Notes under the pieces: model-generated | What the model was told of the DNA's origin: nothing | Database searches by the model: none | What the model saw: only the letters and a program-made list of their open reading frames with translations | Origin: Amycolatopsis sp. WAC 01376 | GTDB taxonomy: Bacteria > Actinomycetota > Actinomycetes > Mycobacteriales > Pseudonocardiaceae | DNA length: 64,000 nt | Reading direction: 5' to 3' | Assembly (NCBI RefSeq): GCF_003947415.1 | Contig: NZ_QHKL01000003.1 | Coordinates: 1,178,001-1,242,000, forward strand | Program-made: the position numbers and the translations under genes | Shown here: one piece after another, positions 17,455 to 25,745 of the stretch | Layout: each line of letters begins with the position of its first letter | Position numbering within the stretch: position 1 is the first letter of the stretch

Positions 17455-17790
17455 ATGAGTAAACGCTTCGTGGTCCGTGGGTTCGTGCTCGCCGCAGCCG
17501 TGGCGGGGTCGTTGCTCACCGCGGGAACGGCGATGGCGAGCACCGCGGAACCGTGCGCGGCCGGGGCGTCCGGTGACGTCGCGGCGGCTTCCTGCACGCC
17601 GTATCGCAAGGTGAGTGAAGGCTGGAGCAGCAAGACCGCCTGCAACCGCGCCGGCAACGAGGGCGCGCAGGCGGGCCGCTGGACCGGCTGGAACTGCAAC
17701 CAGGCGTTGCGCGGCTGGGAACTGTGGGTGCGCACCTGCACCGCGCTGGCCGCCGAGAAGGACGCGGTGACCACGCGCGAAACCGTCTGA
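17455..17790 (+). CDS. Small secreted cysteine-containing protein
   Basis: 111-residue secreted protein of unknown role. The signal peptide (KRFVVRGFVLAAAVAGSLLT) ends near AMA|ST at about residue 29. The mature ~82 residues hold five cysteines (AEPC, ASC, TAC, WNC, RTC) and aromatic residues (GRWTGWNCNQALRGWELW), suggesting a small disulfide-bonded exported polypeptide. GGTAAGGAAAA lies upstream of the ATG. It is followed by a strong hairpin terminator shared with the convergent hydratase gene. It could be an enzyme inhibitor or a lectin-like protein; neither is demonstrated. Confidence 0.75.
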   Translation: MSKRFVVRGFVLAAAVAGSLLTAGTAMASTAEPCAAGASGDVAAASCTPYRKVSEGWSSKTACNRAGNEGAQAGRWTGWNCNQALRGWELWVRTCTALAAEKDAVTTRETV

Positions 17791-17801
17791 TTCGGTACGG
17801 G

Positions 17802-17827
17802 CCGCCCCGGTCGTGAGGCCGGGGCGG
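17802..17827. terminator. Bidirectional hairpin terminator
   Basis: CCGCCCCGG (17802-17810) and its complement (17819-17827) form a 9-bp GC stem with an 8-nt loop between two convergent genes, whose stops lie within 12 nt on either side. Confidence 0.75.
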
Positions 17828-17828
17828 T

Positions 17829-18650
17829 CTAAACCCCTCGGTACGGCGGGAAGTCGGGGGCGCGGCGTTCGTTCCAGCTGGCCAGGCCCTCGGGAAGTTC
17901 CGGATAAGCGAAGGATTCCAGCATCAGAGTGGTGGCCTCGCGGGCGGAGTCTTCCAGCGAGAGTTCGGCTTCCCGCAAGACCTGCCGCTTGATGAGTGCC
18001 ATGGAGCGCGGCGCGCTGTGGGTCGCGAGTTCGGTGGCGTATGCCTTCGCCCTCGCCGCGAGTTCTTCCGCGGGCACGATCTCCTGTACCAGGCCGTATT
18101 CGCGCGCCTGTTCGGCGGTGAAGGTCCGGCCGGAGAGCAACAGGTCGAGGGCCCGGCCGCGGCCGACGAGTTCGGGCAGCAGTTTCGCCACCCCGTATTC
18201 GGCGATGAGGCCGCGCCGGGCGAAGGCGGTGGTGAACTTCGCGCCCGCGGCGGCGAACCGGACGTCGGCGGCGCAGGCGATCACGAAGCCCAGGCCGGCG
18301 CAGCCGCCGTTGATGGCCGCGACCACCGGCACGTCGGCATAAGCGGCGGCCAAGACGTTGCGGAAGCCTTCGTGCTCCGGCGCGGTCGCGCCGCCTGCCG
18401 AGATGCCCTCCAGCAGCCCCAAGTCCGCGCCGGGACAGAAGGAGCGCCCGGCGCCGGTGACGACGACGGCGCGGATTCCGGGATCGGCCGACGCCTTGCC
18501 CAGCAGATCGCCGTAGCGGATCTGCATCGCCTGATCCATCGCGTTGCCGCGCTCCGGTTTGTCGAAGGTGATCGTGGCGACGGCGCCGTCCACGGCGTAC
18601 CGAACGGAATCCGAACTGTCCACTTCGGACGGTGAGAGCTGATCGGTCAC
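17829..18650 (-). CDS. Enoyl-CoA hydratase/isomerase-family protein
   Basis: 273-residue crotonase-fold protein. The oxyanion-hole segments GRSFCPGADL and NGGCAGLG are present. By eye, the two hydratase glutamates (family GGGCE and QPE positions) are replaced by Val (GLGFV) and Phe (FTTAF); an acidic residue occurs instead in LIAEYG, so isomerase, hydrolase or another crotonase reaction is as likely as hydration. AAGGAGG precedes the GTG start. Divergent from an acyl-CoA ligase across a CTAAGC/GCTTAG operator, implying shared control with it. Confidence 0.85.
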   Translation of the reverse strand: MTDQLSPSEVDSSDSVRYAVDGAVATITFDKPERGNAMDQAMQIRYGDLLGKASADPGIRAVVVTGAGRSFCPGADLGLLEGISAGGATAPEHEGFRNVLAAAYADVPVVAAINGGCAGLGFVIACAADVRFAAAGAKFTTAFARRGLIAEYGVAKLLPELVGRGRALDLLLSGRTFTAEQAREYGLVQEIVPAEELAARAKAYATELATHSAPRSMALIKRQVLREAELSLEDSAREATTLMLESFAYPELPEGLASWNERRAPDFPPYRGV

Positions 18651-18672
18651 GTCGACCTCCTTGCGTCATCGC

Positions 18673-18692
18673 CATACTAAGCGGATGCTTAG
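18673..18692. promoter_or_regulatory. TetR operator between crotonase and acyl-CoA ligase genes
   Basis: CATACTAAGCGGATGCTTAG contains the perfect palindrome CTAAGC-GGAT-GCTTAG (18677-18692). It lies 23 nt from the crotonase start and 35 nt from the ligase start, and shares CATACTAAGCGG with the MFS promoter site. Confidence 0.72.
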
Positions 18693-18726
18693 AGGCTCGT
18701 CGAGACTTTGTCATGGAGGAACCTGC

Positions 18727-20382
18727 GTGAGCTCCTACGAAGCGAAGCCGTGGCTGGCCGCCTACGAGCCCCGGATGAGGGACGCGGAACCGACGGAACC
18801 GACCACGGTTCCCGCGTCCTTCCGGCGGACGGTCGAGCGCTTCCCGCACGTCACCGCGATCGCCTACTTCGACGGCAGGATGAGCTACCGCGAGGTCGAC
18901 GAGCTTTCCGACGGCATCGCGCGCCATCTGATCGCGTCCGGTTTCTCCCCGGGCGACCGGCTCGCCCTGATCCTGCAGAACATCCCGCAGTTCGTGCTGG
19001 CGCTGCTCGGTGCCTGGAAGGCGGGCGGAATCGTCGTCCCCGTCAACCCGATGTACCGGGAACGGGAACTCCGGCACGTCTTCGAAGACGCCGGAGTACG
19101 CGCGGTCGTGTGTTCGCAGAGCGGGTGGAACAGCCGTATCGCCCCGCTCGTTCCCGGCAGCGGCGTGACCATCGCGCTGACCACCAGCGAACTCGACCTG
19201 CAAGGCCGCGACGATCCGCGGGTGTTCGGCAAGAGCGTGCGGGAGCCGACTCCCGGCGCCGCCGACCTGCTGAAGGTGGCGCGGGCCGCGGCGGGGGACC
19301 CGCCCCCGGACCCCGGCCTCGGCCCGGACGACGTCGCACTGATCAGCTACACGTCGGGCACCAGCGGGACACCGAAGGGGGCGATGAACACCCACGGCAA
19401 CCTCGGCGCGAACGCGGCCGTGCTCAGCGCGTTCAGCGGCCTCGACGAAGGCGCCACCCTGTTCGGCCTGGCGCCGCTGTTCCACATCACCGGCATGGTC
19501 TGCGAGATCGCCTCCGCGATCGACATCGGCGGCACACTCGCGCTCGCGTACCGGTTCGAGCCCGGTGTCGTACTCGACGCCTTCCTGGAGCACCGGCCCG
19601 TGTACACGGTCGGCCCGTCCACCGCGTACATGGCGCTGATGGCGCAGCCCGACGTCCGCCCGGAGCACTTCGAATCGTTCCGGTTGCTGTACTCCGGCGG
19701 AGCCGCGCTGCCGCCCGCCGTGGTCGACATGTTCCGCGAGCGGTTCGGCCACTACATCCACAACGGCTACGGACTCACAGAGACGACCGCGGGCTGCATC
19801 GTCGTCCCGAGCAGCCTCGAAGCGCCCATCGACGAAGCTTCCGGCACGATCTCCATCGGCCTGCCCGTGCCGGGGACCATCGTGCGCATCCTCGGCGAAG
19901 ACGGCGAAGAACTGCCGTTCGGGACGGCGGGTGAGATCGCCGTCGAAGGTCCGATGGTGGTCCCCGGCTACTGGAACCGGCCCGAAGCGACCGAAGCCGC
20001 ACTGCCCGGCGGCAGGCTCCTGACCGGCGACATCGGCTTCATGGAGCCGAGCGGCTGGGTCTACGTCGTGGACCGCAAGAAGGACATGATCAACGCCTCC
20101 GGTTTCAAGGTCTGGCCGCGTGAGGTCGAGGACGTCTTGTACACGCATCCGGCCGTACGCGAAGCGGCCGTCGTCGGCATCCCGGACGAATACCGCGGCG
20201 AGACCGTGAAGGCCTACATCAGCCCGGCCCCGGGAAGCACGCCCGACCCGCAGGACCTCGTCGCGTACTGCAAGGAACGCCTCGCCGCGTACAAATATCC
20301 GCGCGTGGTCGAGGTGCTCGACGAACTGCCGAAGACGGCGAGTGGCAAGATCCTCCGCCGCGAACTCCGGGCCAAGGGGTGA
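18727..20382 (+). CDS. Fatty-acyl/aryl-CoA synthetase (AMP-forming)
   Basis: 551-residue ANL-superfamily ligase that adenylates a carboxylate and transfers it to CoA. P-loop-like YTSGTSGTPKGA near residue 210, YGLTETT, the hinge TGDIGFM, and the C-terminal catalytic lysine in ASGKILRRE are all present. GTG 18727 has GGAGGA 6 nt upstream and gives the usual length; the open frame upstream runs through the operator and is not coding. It overlaps or abuts the phosphotriesterase-family gene, so both form one operon under the TetR operator just upstream. Substrate is likely the acid imported by the MHS transporter (inference). Confidence 0.93.
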   Translation: MSSYEAKPWLAAYEPRMRDAEPTEPTTVPASFRRTVERFPHVTAIAYFDGRMSYREVDELSDGIARHLIASGFSPGDRLALILQNIPQFVLALLGAWKAGGIVVPVNPMYRERELRHVFEDAGVRAVVCSQSGWNSRIAPLVPGSGVTIALTTSELDLQGRDDPRVFGKSVREPTPGAADLLKVARAAAGDPPPDPGLGPDDVALISYTSGTSGTPKGAMNTHGNLGANAAVLSAFSGLDEGATLFGLAPLFHITGMVCEIASAIDIGGTLALAYRFEPGVVLDAFLEHRPVYTVGPSTAYMALMAQPDVRPEHFESFRLLYSGGAALPPAVVDMFRERFGHYIHNGYGLTETTAGCIVVPSSLEAPIDEASGTISIGLPVPGTIVRILGEDGEELPFGTAGEIAVEGPMVVPGYWNRPEATEAALPGGRLLTGDIGFMEPSGWVYVVDRKKDMINASGFKVWPREVEDVLYTHPAVREAAVVGIPDEYRGETVKAYISPAPGSTPDPQDLVAYCKERLAAYKYPRVVEVLDELPKTASGKILRRELRAKG

Positions 20383-20387
20383 GCGGC

Positions 20388-21371
20388 ATGGCACAGGTCG
20401 AAACGGCCCGCGGTCCCGTCGACGCCGGCGAACTGGGCAAGGTGCTCATGCACGAGCACCTGTTCGTCCTCAGTCCCGAATTCATGGCCAACCATCCCGG
20501 GCACGACGGTTTCCGCGAGGACGAACACGTCGCCGACGCCATCCGGCGGCTGGACGAACTGAAGGCCGCCGGGATCGACACCATCGTCGACCCGACCGTC
20601 ATCGGGCTCGGCCGCTACATTCCGCGCGTGCGCAGGGTCGCGGCCGAAACCGACCTCCGGATCATCGTCGCGACCGGGCTCTACACCTACAACGACGTCC
20701 CGCACTACCTCCACCATCGCGGACCCGGGCTGCTCTTCGACGACGGCGTGGATCCACTGGTCGGCCTCTTCACCGGCGACATCGTCGACGGGATCGCCGA
20801 CACCGGGGTGAAGGCGGCGCTGCTCAAGTGCGCGACCGACGAACCGGGGGTCACCCCCGGTGTCGAACGTGTGCTGCGCGCGGTCGCGAAGGCGCACCGG
20901 GAGACCGGCGCGCCGATCATGACCCACACCCACGCGCCGACCCGGCGCGGCCTCGAACAGCAGGCCGTCTTCGAGACCGAAGGTGTCGACTTGAGCCGGG
21001 TTCTCATCGGGCACAGCGGCGACAGCACCGACCTCGATTACCTCACCGGGCTCGCCGACAAGGGATCGCTGCTGGGAATGGACCGCTTCGGGCTCGACCC
21101 GTTGCTGCCGTTCGAAGACCGTGTCGCCACGGTCGCGGCGATGTGCGAACGCGGTTACGCCGGGAGCATGGTGCTCTCCCACGACGCCTCCTGTTTCATC
21201 GATTGGTTCGAGCAGGACAAGATCGCCGCGATGGCGCCCAACTGGCATTTCCTCCACATCACCCGTGACGTGCTGCCCGCCTTGCGGGAGCGGGGAGTGT
21301 CCGAAAGGGACATAACGACGATGCTGGTCGACAATCCGCGGCGGTTCTTCGAGCACGGCGGCGCGTATTGA
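20388..21371 (+). CDS. Phosphotriesterase-family metallohydrolase (lactonase-like)
   Basis: ~327-residue binuclear metal hydrolase. The full active site is visible: HxH in LMHEHLFVL, carbamylated Lys in ALLKCATDE, His in MTHTHAPT, His in LIGHSGDS and Asp in VLSHDAS. Such proteins hydrolyse lactones or phosphoesters; a lactonase step would fit a catabolic operon with acyl-CoA ligase and SDRs. ATG 20388 has AAGGGG 8 nt upstream; GTG 20379, overlapping the ligase stop, is an alternative adding three residues. The long intergenic repeat region follows. Confidence 0.88.
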   Translation: MAQVETARGPVDAGELGKVLMHEHLFVLSPEFMANHPGHDGFREDEHVADAIRRLDELKAAGIDTIVDPTVIGLGRYIPRVRRVAAETDLRIIVATGLYTYNDVPHYLHHRGPGLLFDDGVDPLVGLFTGDIVDGIADTGVKAALLKCATDEPGVTPGVERVLRAVAKAHRETGAPIMTHTHAPTRRGLEQQAVFETEGVDLSRVLIGHSGDSTDLDYLTGLADKGSLLGMDRFGLDPLLPFEDRVATVAAMCERGYAGSMVLSHDASCFIDWFEQDKIAAMAPNWHFLHITRDVLPALRERGVSERDITTMLVDNPRRFFEHGGAY

Positions 21372-21522
21372 GACCTTTGTTCTGGTGTCTGGGGCGATTC
21401 GGGTTGGAGCCGAAATCGGAAGTGTCGTGTGCGGTGGCCGGGGCCCGGGTTGGCGTGACGGTTGTCCCAGAGGCCACTCGGCGGGTAGTGAGGGCCTCCT
21501 TCCCTACCTTCAGGGCAGGGTC

Positions 21523-21825
21523 CCGGCAAAGTCGCATAACTGCTGGTCGGCTCCGCCGCCATAGCGGGACAAGGGTGAACTTGTCGGGGTGGAGCCGGCG
21601 GGAGCGGGCTTGCTCAAGGAGCCTCGCCCGGCTCTTGGCTGTCCACAAGGGACACTTTCGAGACAGATGTGCCCGATTTGGGCGACTTGCACGGTTTCAC
21701 GAGGAGGGCGTGAGTGATTTTTGTTTTTCTAACCCTCATTGCCACTCACGACCCCTCGCAGAAACGTACATAGCGGCATCGATCGGACATTCAATCGCCC
21801 GGCGGTGTCCCTTGTGGACACTGAA
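21523..21825. repeat. ~300-bp intergenic repeat, copy C (inverted partner of 17001-17303)
   Basis: Reverse complement of copy B: CCCGGCAAAGTCGCATAACT at 21525, GTCCACAAGGGACA near 21640, the hairpin ending GCCACTCACGAC at 21752, CATAGCGGCATCGAT near 21770 and GGTGTCCCTTGTGGACACTG ending near 21823. The two copies lie in opposite orientation around a 4.2-kb block of four genes. Short reading frames here mirror those in copy B and are artefacts of the repeat. Confidence 0.8.
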
Positions 21826-21871
21826 GCCCCGCCCGTGCCCAGAATCAGGCCTGCCCCCACCTCGACTCGCC

Positions 21872-21926
21872 CTTGATCAACGGAAGATCAGGGACGTTGA
21901 GTGCCTCCGATCTTCCGTTGATCAAG
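21872..21926. repeat. 18-bp perfect inverted repeat
   Basis: CTTGATCAACGGAAGATC at 21872-21889 and its complement at 21909-21926 enclose a 19-nt loop. It is the only copy of this sequence in the window. Too long a loop for a classical terminator. Confidence 0.65.
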
Positions 21927-22070
21927 CTCCACCACCGGCACATGCGGCCCCGCGACAGCGCAGGATAGTCACCTGACCTGCAAGATCTCGGCTTTGCCGG
22001 GCCCCCGACCTTCAGGGTAGGGAAGGAGGCCCTCGCGGACTGGTGAGCGGTTCCTGGTCTGGTGATCGAC

Positions 22071-22124
22071 GTTGCGAAAGCCACTTTCCCAACGTTGAGG
22101 GTTGCGAAAGTGGCTTTCGCAACG
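22071..22124. repeat. Double GCGAAAG-type palindrome
   Basis: GTTGCGAAAGCCACTTTCCC and GTTGCGAAAGTGGCTTTCGC are two neighbouring palindromes separated by GTTGAGG; the second is followed by AACG. The pair is arranged as at 12089-12134. Confidence 0.7.
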
Positions 22125-22206
22125 CGTTGTTGCTGGAGCGGTGGCTCAGTCGGCGTCAGCACGCACGAGACATGGCCCATGCGGTGCCGGCACGCTGGGA
22201 AAAGTG

Positions 22207-22254
22207 TGAAGGGCGAGTTTCCTCGGCTCAGCCGAGGGGAAGGGGGCCTTCACC
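22207..22254. repeat. Hairpin module with CCTCGGCT/AGCCGAGG core, copy 1
   Basis: GTGAAGG and CCTTCAC ends flank a perfect CCTCGGCT-C-AGCCGAGG stem (22222-22238). Two further copies lie at 29719-29766 and 57527-57573. Confidence 0.75.
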
Positions 22255-22310
22255 CGCCGCTGGTGGCACTGCGAGGGAAGGACTCGAGGTCCCGTTCCCA
22301 ATGCCTCGAC

Positions 22311-22325
22311 AAACCGACCGGTATG
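22311..22325. promoter_or_regulatory. TetR autoregulatory operator, AAACCGACCG type
   Basis: AAACCGACCGGTATG lies 30 nt before the TetR start codon and shares ACCGACC with the sites at 14640, 28026 and (inverted) 29354. Confidence 0.6.
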
Positions 22326-22354
22326 CTTGGTGTCCGCACGAGAAGGAGCCGGCC

Positions 22355-22972
22355 ATGACACGAGCGACCACCCGGAAGGCCGAGGCGGGCGGCGACGACC
22401 AGGCCGCCGTGCCGCGCCGACTGCTGTCGCACGCCACGAAGCTCTTCGCCAAGAAGGGGTTCGACCGGACCTCCGTGCAGGAGATCGTCGAGGCGGCCGG
22501 GGTCACCAAGGGCGCGATGTACCACTACTTCGGCTCCAAGGACGACCTCCTTTACGAGATCTACGCCCGCGTGCTGCGCGCGCAGACCGAGCAACTGGAA
22601 AAGGTGGCCTCGAGTGAGGCGCCGCTGCGGGAGCGGCTGCGTTCCGCGGGCTCCGACGTCGTCGTCAGCACGATCGACAACCTCGACGACAACACGATCT
22701 TCATGCAGTCCATGCACCAGCTCAGCGTGGAGAAGCAGAAGGCGGTCCGCGCGGAACGCCGCAAGTACCACGAGCGGTTCCGCACGCTGATCGAGGAGGG
22801 CCAGGAGTCCGGCGAATTCCGCGCGGACAAACCGGCCGACGTGATCGTCGACTTCTTCTTCGGCTCGGTGCACCACCTCGGTTCGTGGTACCGGCGTGGC
22901 GGCGCGCTCTCGGCCCGCCAGATCGGTGATCATTTCGCCGATCTCCTGCTGGCCGCGCTGCGACCCGAGTAG
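22355..22972 (+). CDS. TetR-family regulator of acyl-CoA metabolism
   Basis: 205-residue TetR regulator: HTH in VQEIVEAAGVTKGAMYHYFG, then a helical effector domain ending FFFGSVHHLGSWYRRGG, similar to TetR proteins that sense acyl-CoA intermediates (KstR2/FadR-like groups; family resemblance only). GAAGGAG is 6 nt upstream of the ATG. The ACCGACC palindrome in its own promoter recurs before the phosphotransferase/dehydrogenase operon, the fabG-maoC operon and the MFS gene, so those are its likely targets. Confidence 0.9.
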   Translation: MTRATTRKAEAGGDDQAAVPRRLLSHATKLFAKKGFDRTSVQEIVEAAGVTKGAMYHYFGSKDDLLYEIYARVLRAQTEQLEKVASSEAPLRERLRSAGSDVVVSTIDNLDDNTIFMQSMHQLSVEKQKAVRAERRKYHERFRTLIEEGQESGEFRADKPADVIVDFFFGSVHHLGSWYRRGGALSARQIGDHFADLLLAALRPE

Positions 22973-22975
22973 CGC

Positions 22976-23368
22976 TCAGCCCGGCGGCGCGGGCACGAGC
23001 CGTTCGGCGAACCATTCGCAGCGGCGTTCGAGCACCGTTCCCACCTCCCATCTGGAGGCGAAGGCGAGCAACCCCGTCGCCACGTCGTCGGCGGCTTCGG
23101 GTGGCCAGCCCTGGGCGGCCAGGCTCGACCGTATCGCTTCGGCGTAGTCGGAATAGGTGAATCCGGGCAGCTCCGCGACGAGTGCCGTCGTCGTCCCGAG
23201 ATGCGAGTTCAGCCCGTCGAAGGACCGTCCGCAGCCGCATTCGGAATCCGCCGAGTCTTCGCCGTCGTCGCAGCACGGGGCGATCCAGATCAGCTCGCCT
23301 TCGACGCAGTGGTCGAAGTCGTTCTCCCGCGCGCCCTGGGTCTTCGAGGTGGCCACGAGCAGCTTCAT
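22976..23368 (-). CDS. Conserved hypothetical protein with Cys cluster
   Basis: Unrecognised 130-residue soluble protein. After a short N-terminal strand-like MKLLVATSKTQG comes an acidic Cys-rich segment (APCCDDGEDSADSECGCG), which could bind a metal ion, then a helical C-terminal half with RWEVGTVLERRCEWF. GGGAGTC precedes the ATG. The gene converges on the TetR gene with 3 nt between stops, and has its own upstream space of ~80 nt. I recall similar actinobacterial hypothetical proteins but no function. Confidence 0.7.
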   Translation of the reverse strand: MKLLVATSKTQGARENDFDHCVEGELIWIAPCCDDGEDSADSECGCGRSFDGLNSHLGTTTALVAELPGFTYSDYAEAIRSSLAAQGWPPEAADDVATGLLAFASRWEVGTVLERRCEWFAERLVPAPPG

Positions 23369-23451
23369 GATGACTCCCTGTTCGCTCTGATGTTCGAACA
23401 GGTTCTACCGGCGGGGTCCGACACTTTCCGGGCGGACCCCGCCGGGGGAGA

Positions 23452-24567
23452 TCAGGCCGGCAGGTCGATCAGCGGCGCGAGGGCCGCGCGATGCCGCCCA
23501 GGAGTGCCCAAAGCGATCTCGTCGCTCTTCGCGCGCTTCAGGTACAGGTGCGCGGGGTGCTCCCAGGTCATGCCGATCCCGCCGTGCAGCTGGATCGCCT
23601 CTTCGGTGGCGTGCACGGCGATGGGGGAGTTGCGGGCCTGCGCCACCGCGACGGCGATCGCGATGTCGTCACCGGAAGCCAGGCAGTCGGCGGCGTACCG
23701 CGCGGTCGCCCTGGCGTTGACCAGATCCGTGTACAGATTCGCCAGCCGGTGCTTCAGCGACTGGAACGAACCGACCTGACGGCCGAACTGGTAACGCTCC
23801 TTGAGATAGCGCACCGTTTCGGTCAGGGCCCATTCGGCGATCCCGAGTTGTTCCGAGGCGAGCAGCCCCGCCGCCGTCATGAGTGCGGTGTCCAAAGCGG
23901 ACACCGCGGCCGAAGAAACGGCGACGCGCTTCGCGGTCACGTTCTCGAAAGTGACGTCGGCGATGCGCCGGGTGAGGTCCAGGGAAATGGCCTCGGTGAC
24001 CGTCACGCCCGTCGACGCCACGTCGACCGTGTACAGGCCGGGACCGTCGGGCCCCACCGCCGGGACGACGATCAGTTCGGCCACCGAAGCGTCGGCGACG
24101 CTTCGGACCTGACCACTGAGCGTGCCGTCGGCGGCCGCGGTGACCGTCGAGGGGAACTCGGCGCCGGGCGCCGTCGACAGCGGAATGGCCAGCGCGCCGA
24201 TGAGCGTGCCCGCGGCCAGTTTCCCGAGCCGTTCCGCCACTTCCGCCTGCGACGTGTCGGTCGCCAGCAGGGCTGACGTCGCCAGGACGGCACTGCCGAG
24301 ATACGGGACGGGGGCGACGCTGCGCCCGAGTTCCTCCATCACGACGGCGACTTCCCGCGCCGAAGCGCCGTGCCCGCCCAGTGCCTCCGGGACGGCGAGA
24401 CCCGCCGCACCGAGGTCGGCGGCGAGCGTGCGCCACAACTTCAGGTCGTACGGTTCCGCAGACTCGGTCCTGGCGATCAGGGCCGCCGGTTCCGCGCGGT
24501 CCTTGAACAAATCCCGGACGCTGGCGCGAAGGTCCTCTTCGACCTCGGAATACAGCAGGTCGGTCAT
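23452..24567 (-). CDS. Acyl-CoA dehydrogenase (short FadE type)
   Basis: 371-residue acyl-CoA dehydrogenase, last gene of a four-gene operon. The C-terminal AIQLHGGIGMTWEHPAHLYL is typical of the actinobacterial FadE partners that form heteromeric enzymes; the middle domain is divergent, with no clear TEPxAGSD motif. The ATG at 24567 overlaps the stop of the preceding dehydrogenase, consistent with stoichiometric subunits. Mycobacterial sterol-pathway FadE pairs form alpha2beta2 flavoenzymes (known of the family); that this is such a pair is inference. Confidence 0.9.
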   Translation of the reverse strand: MTDLLYSEVEEDLRASVRDLFKDRAEPAALIARTESAEPYDLKLWRTLAADLGAAGLAVPEALGGHGASAREVAVVMEELGRSVAPVPYLGSAVLATSALLATDTSQAEVAERLGKLAAGTLIGALAIPLSTAPGAEFPSTVTAAADGTLSGQVRSVADASVAELIVVPAVGPDGPGLYTVDVASTGVTVTEAISLDLTRRIADVTFENVTAKRVAVSSAAVSALDTALMTAAGLLASEQLGIAEWALTETVRYLKERYQFGRQVGSFQSLKHRLANLYTDLVNARATARYAADCLASGDDIAIAVAVAQARNSPIAVHATEEAIQLHGGIGMTWEHPAHLYLKRAKSDEIALGTPGRHRAALAPLIDLPA

Positions 24568-25745
24568 CGGGGCAGGTCCTTCCAGGCGACGTCCTTGTCG
24601 ATCCGCGGCTCGGACGGCAGTCCCAGCACGCGTTCGGCGATGATGTTGCGCAGGACCTCCGAGGTGCCGCCCTCGATGGAGTTCCCCTTCGCGCGCAGAT
24701 AGCGGTATCCGGCTTCGCGGCCGAGGAAGTTCACGCCGTCGGGACGCCGCATCGTCCAATCGTCGTAGCGCAGGCCTTCGTCGCCGAGCAGTTCGATCTC
24801 CAGCCCGGACGCGGCCTGGTTCAGTTCGGAGAACGCGACCTTGACCGCGGAACCCTCCGGCCCCGGCGCGCCCGCGGCGAGTTGCTGCCGCAGCCGCGAA
24901 CTCACCAGGCGCAGGCTCTCGCCCTCCACCCACAGCTTCAGCAGCCTGTCGTGCAGTTCGGAGGTGCGCAGTTCCGGGCGTTCCCGCCAGGTTTCCGTGA
25001 CGACGCCGACCATGCCGCCGTCACGCGGGAACTCGGTCCCGCCGATCGCGACCCGTTCGTTCATCAGCGTGGTCTGCGCGACCTTCCAGCCCTCGCCCAC
25101 CGCGCCGAGGCGGTGCGCGTCGGGAATGCGGACCTCGCTGAGGAAGACCTCGTTGAACTCGGCCTCACCGGTGATCTGGCGCAGCGGCCGGACCTCGACG
25201 CCCGGCGCGGTCATGTCGCACAGGAAGTACGTCATGCCACGGTGTTTCGGTACGTCGGGATCGGTGCGGGTGACCAGGATGGCCCACTGCGACTTGTGCG
25301 CGCCCGACGTCCAGACCTTCTGGCCGGTGACCACCCAGTCGTCGCCGTCGCGGACCGCGCGGGTGCCCAGCGCGCCGAGGTCGGATCCGGCGCCCGGCTC
25401 ACTGAACAGCTGGCACCACACCTCACGTTCGGTCCACAGTGGACGGAGGAAGCGCTGATGCTGTTCCGGGGTGCCGAAGGCGAGAATGGTCGGCGCGGCC
25501 ATGCCGAGACCGATCCCGATCCGCCGTTTGTCGTTGTCCGGGGCGCCCGCCGCGGCGAGTTCCTTGTCCACAAGGGACTGCAGGGAACGAGGCGCGTTCA
25601 GGCCGCCGAGCCCCTCGGGGAAGTGGATCCACGCCAGCCCGGCGTCGAACCGCGCGTCGAGGAAGTCCTGGCGTGGCGTGCTTTCCGGCGGATGCGCGGC
25701 CAGGAGGTCGGCCACGCGCTTCTTGAGGTCTTGAGCCGTCGTCAC
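24564..25745 (-). CDS. Acyl-CoA dehydrogenase
   Basis: 393-residue acyl-CoA dehydrogenase with the complete flavin motif FSEPGAGSDLGALG and a C-terminal GGTSEVLRNIIAERVLG. It starts at GTG overlapping the stop of the upstream dehydrogenase and ends overlapping the start of the downstream one, so three dehydrogenases are translated as a chain. It retains more of the canonical motifs than its downstream neighbour and is the better candidate for the catalytic/FAD-binding half of a heteromer. Confidence 0.92.
   Translation of the reverse strand: MTTAQDLKKRVADLLAAHPPESTPRQDFLDARFDAGLAWIHFPEGLGGLNAPRSLQSLVDKELAAAGAPDNDKRRIGIGLGMAAPTILAFGTPEQHQRFLRPLWTEREVWCQLFSEPGAGSDLGALGTRAVRDGDDWVVTGQKVWTSGAHKSQWAILVTRTDPDVPKHRGMTYFLCDMTAPGVEVRPLRQITGEAEFNEVFLSEVRIPDAHRLGAVGEGWKVAQTTLMNERVAIGGTEFPRDGGMVGVVTETWRERPELRTSELHDRLLKLWVEGESLRLVSSRLRQQLAAGAPGPEGSAVKVAFSELNQAASGLEIELLGDEGLRYDDWTMRRPDGVNFLGREAGYRYLRAKGNSIEGGTSEVLRNIIAERVLGLPSEPRIDKDVAWKDLPR

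Larger units (their letters stand above)
21372..22354. other. 983-nt gene-free region of stacked repeat modules
   Basis: Between the metallohydrolase stop and the TetR start no gene is supported. Besides copy C it holds an 18-bp inverted repeat at 21872-21926, a GGAGGCCCTCGCGGACTGG-type tail near 22025, a double GCGAAAG palindrome at 22071-22124, and a GTGAAGG...CCTTCAC hairpin module at 22207-22254, ending with the TetR operator at 22311. Confidence 0.75.

Noticed and set aside
22043-22354. N-terminal extension of the TetR gene at 22355
   Set aside because: The extension would translate the GCGAAAG palindromes and the operator; a good ribosome site is present before ATG 22355.
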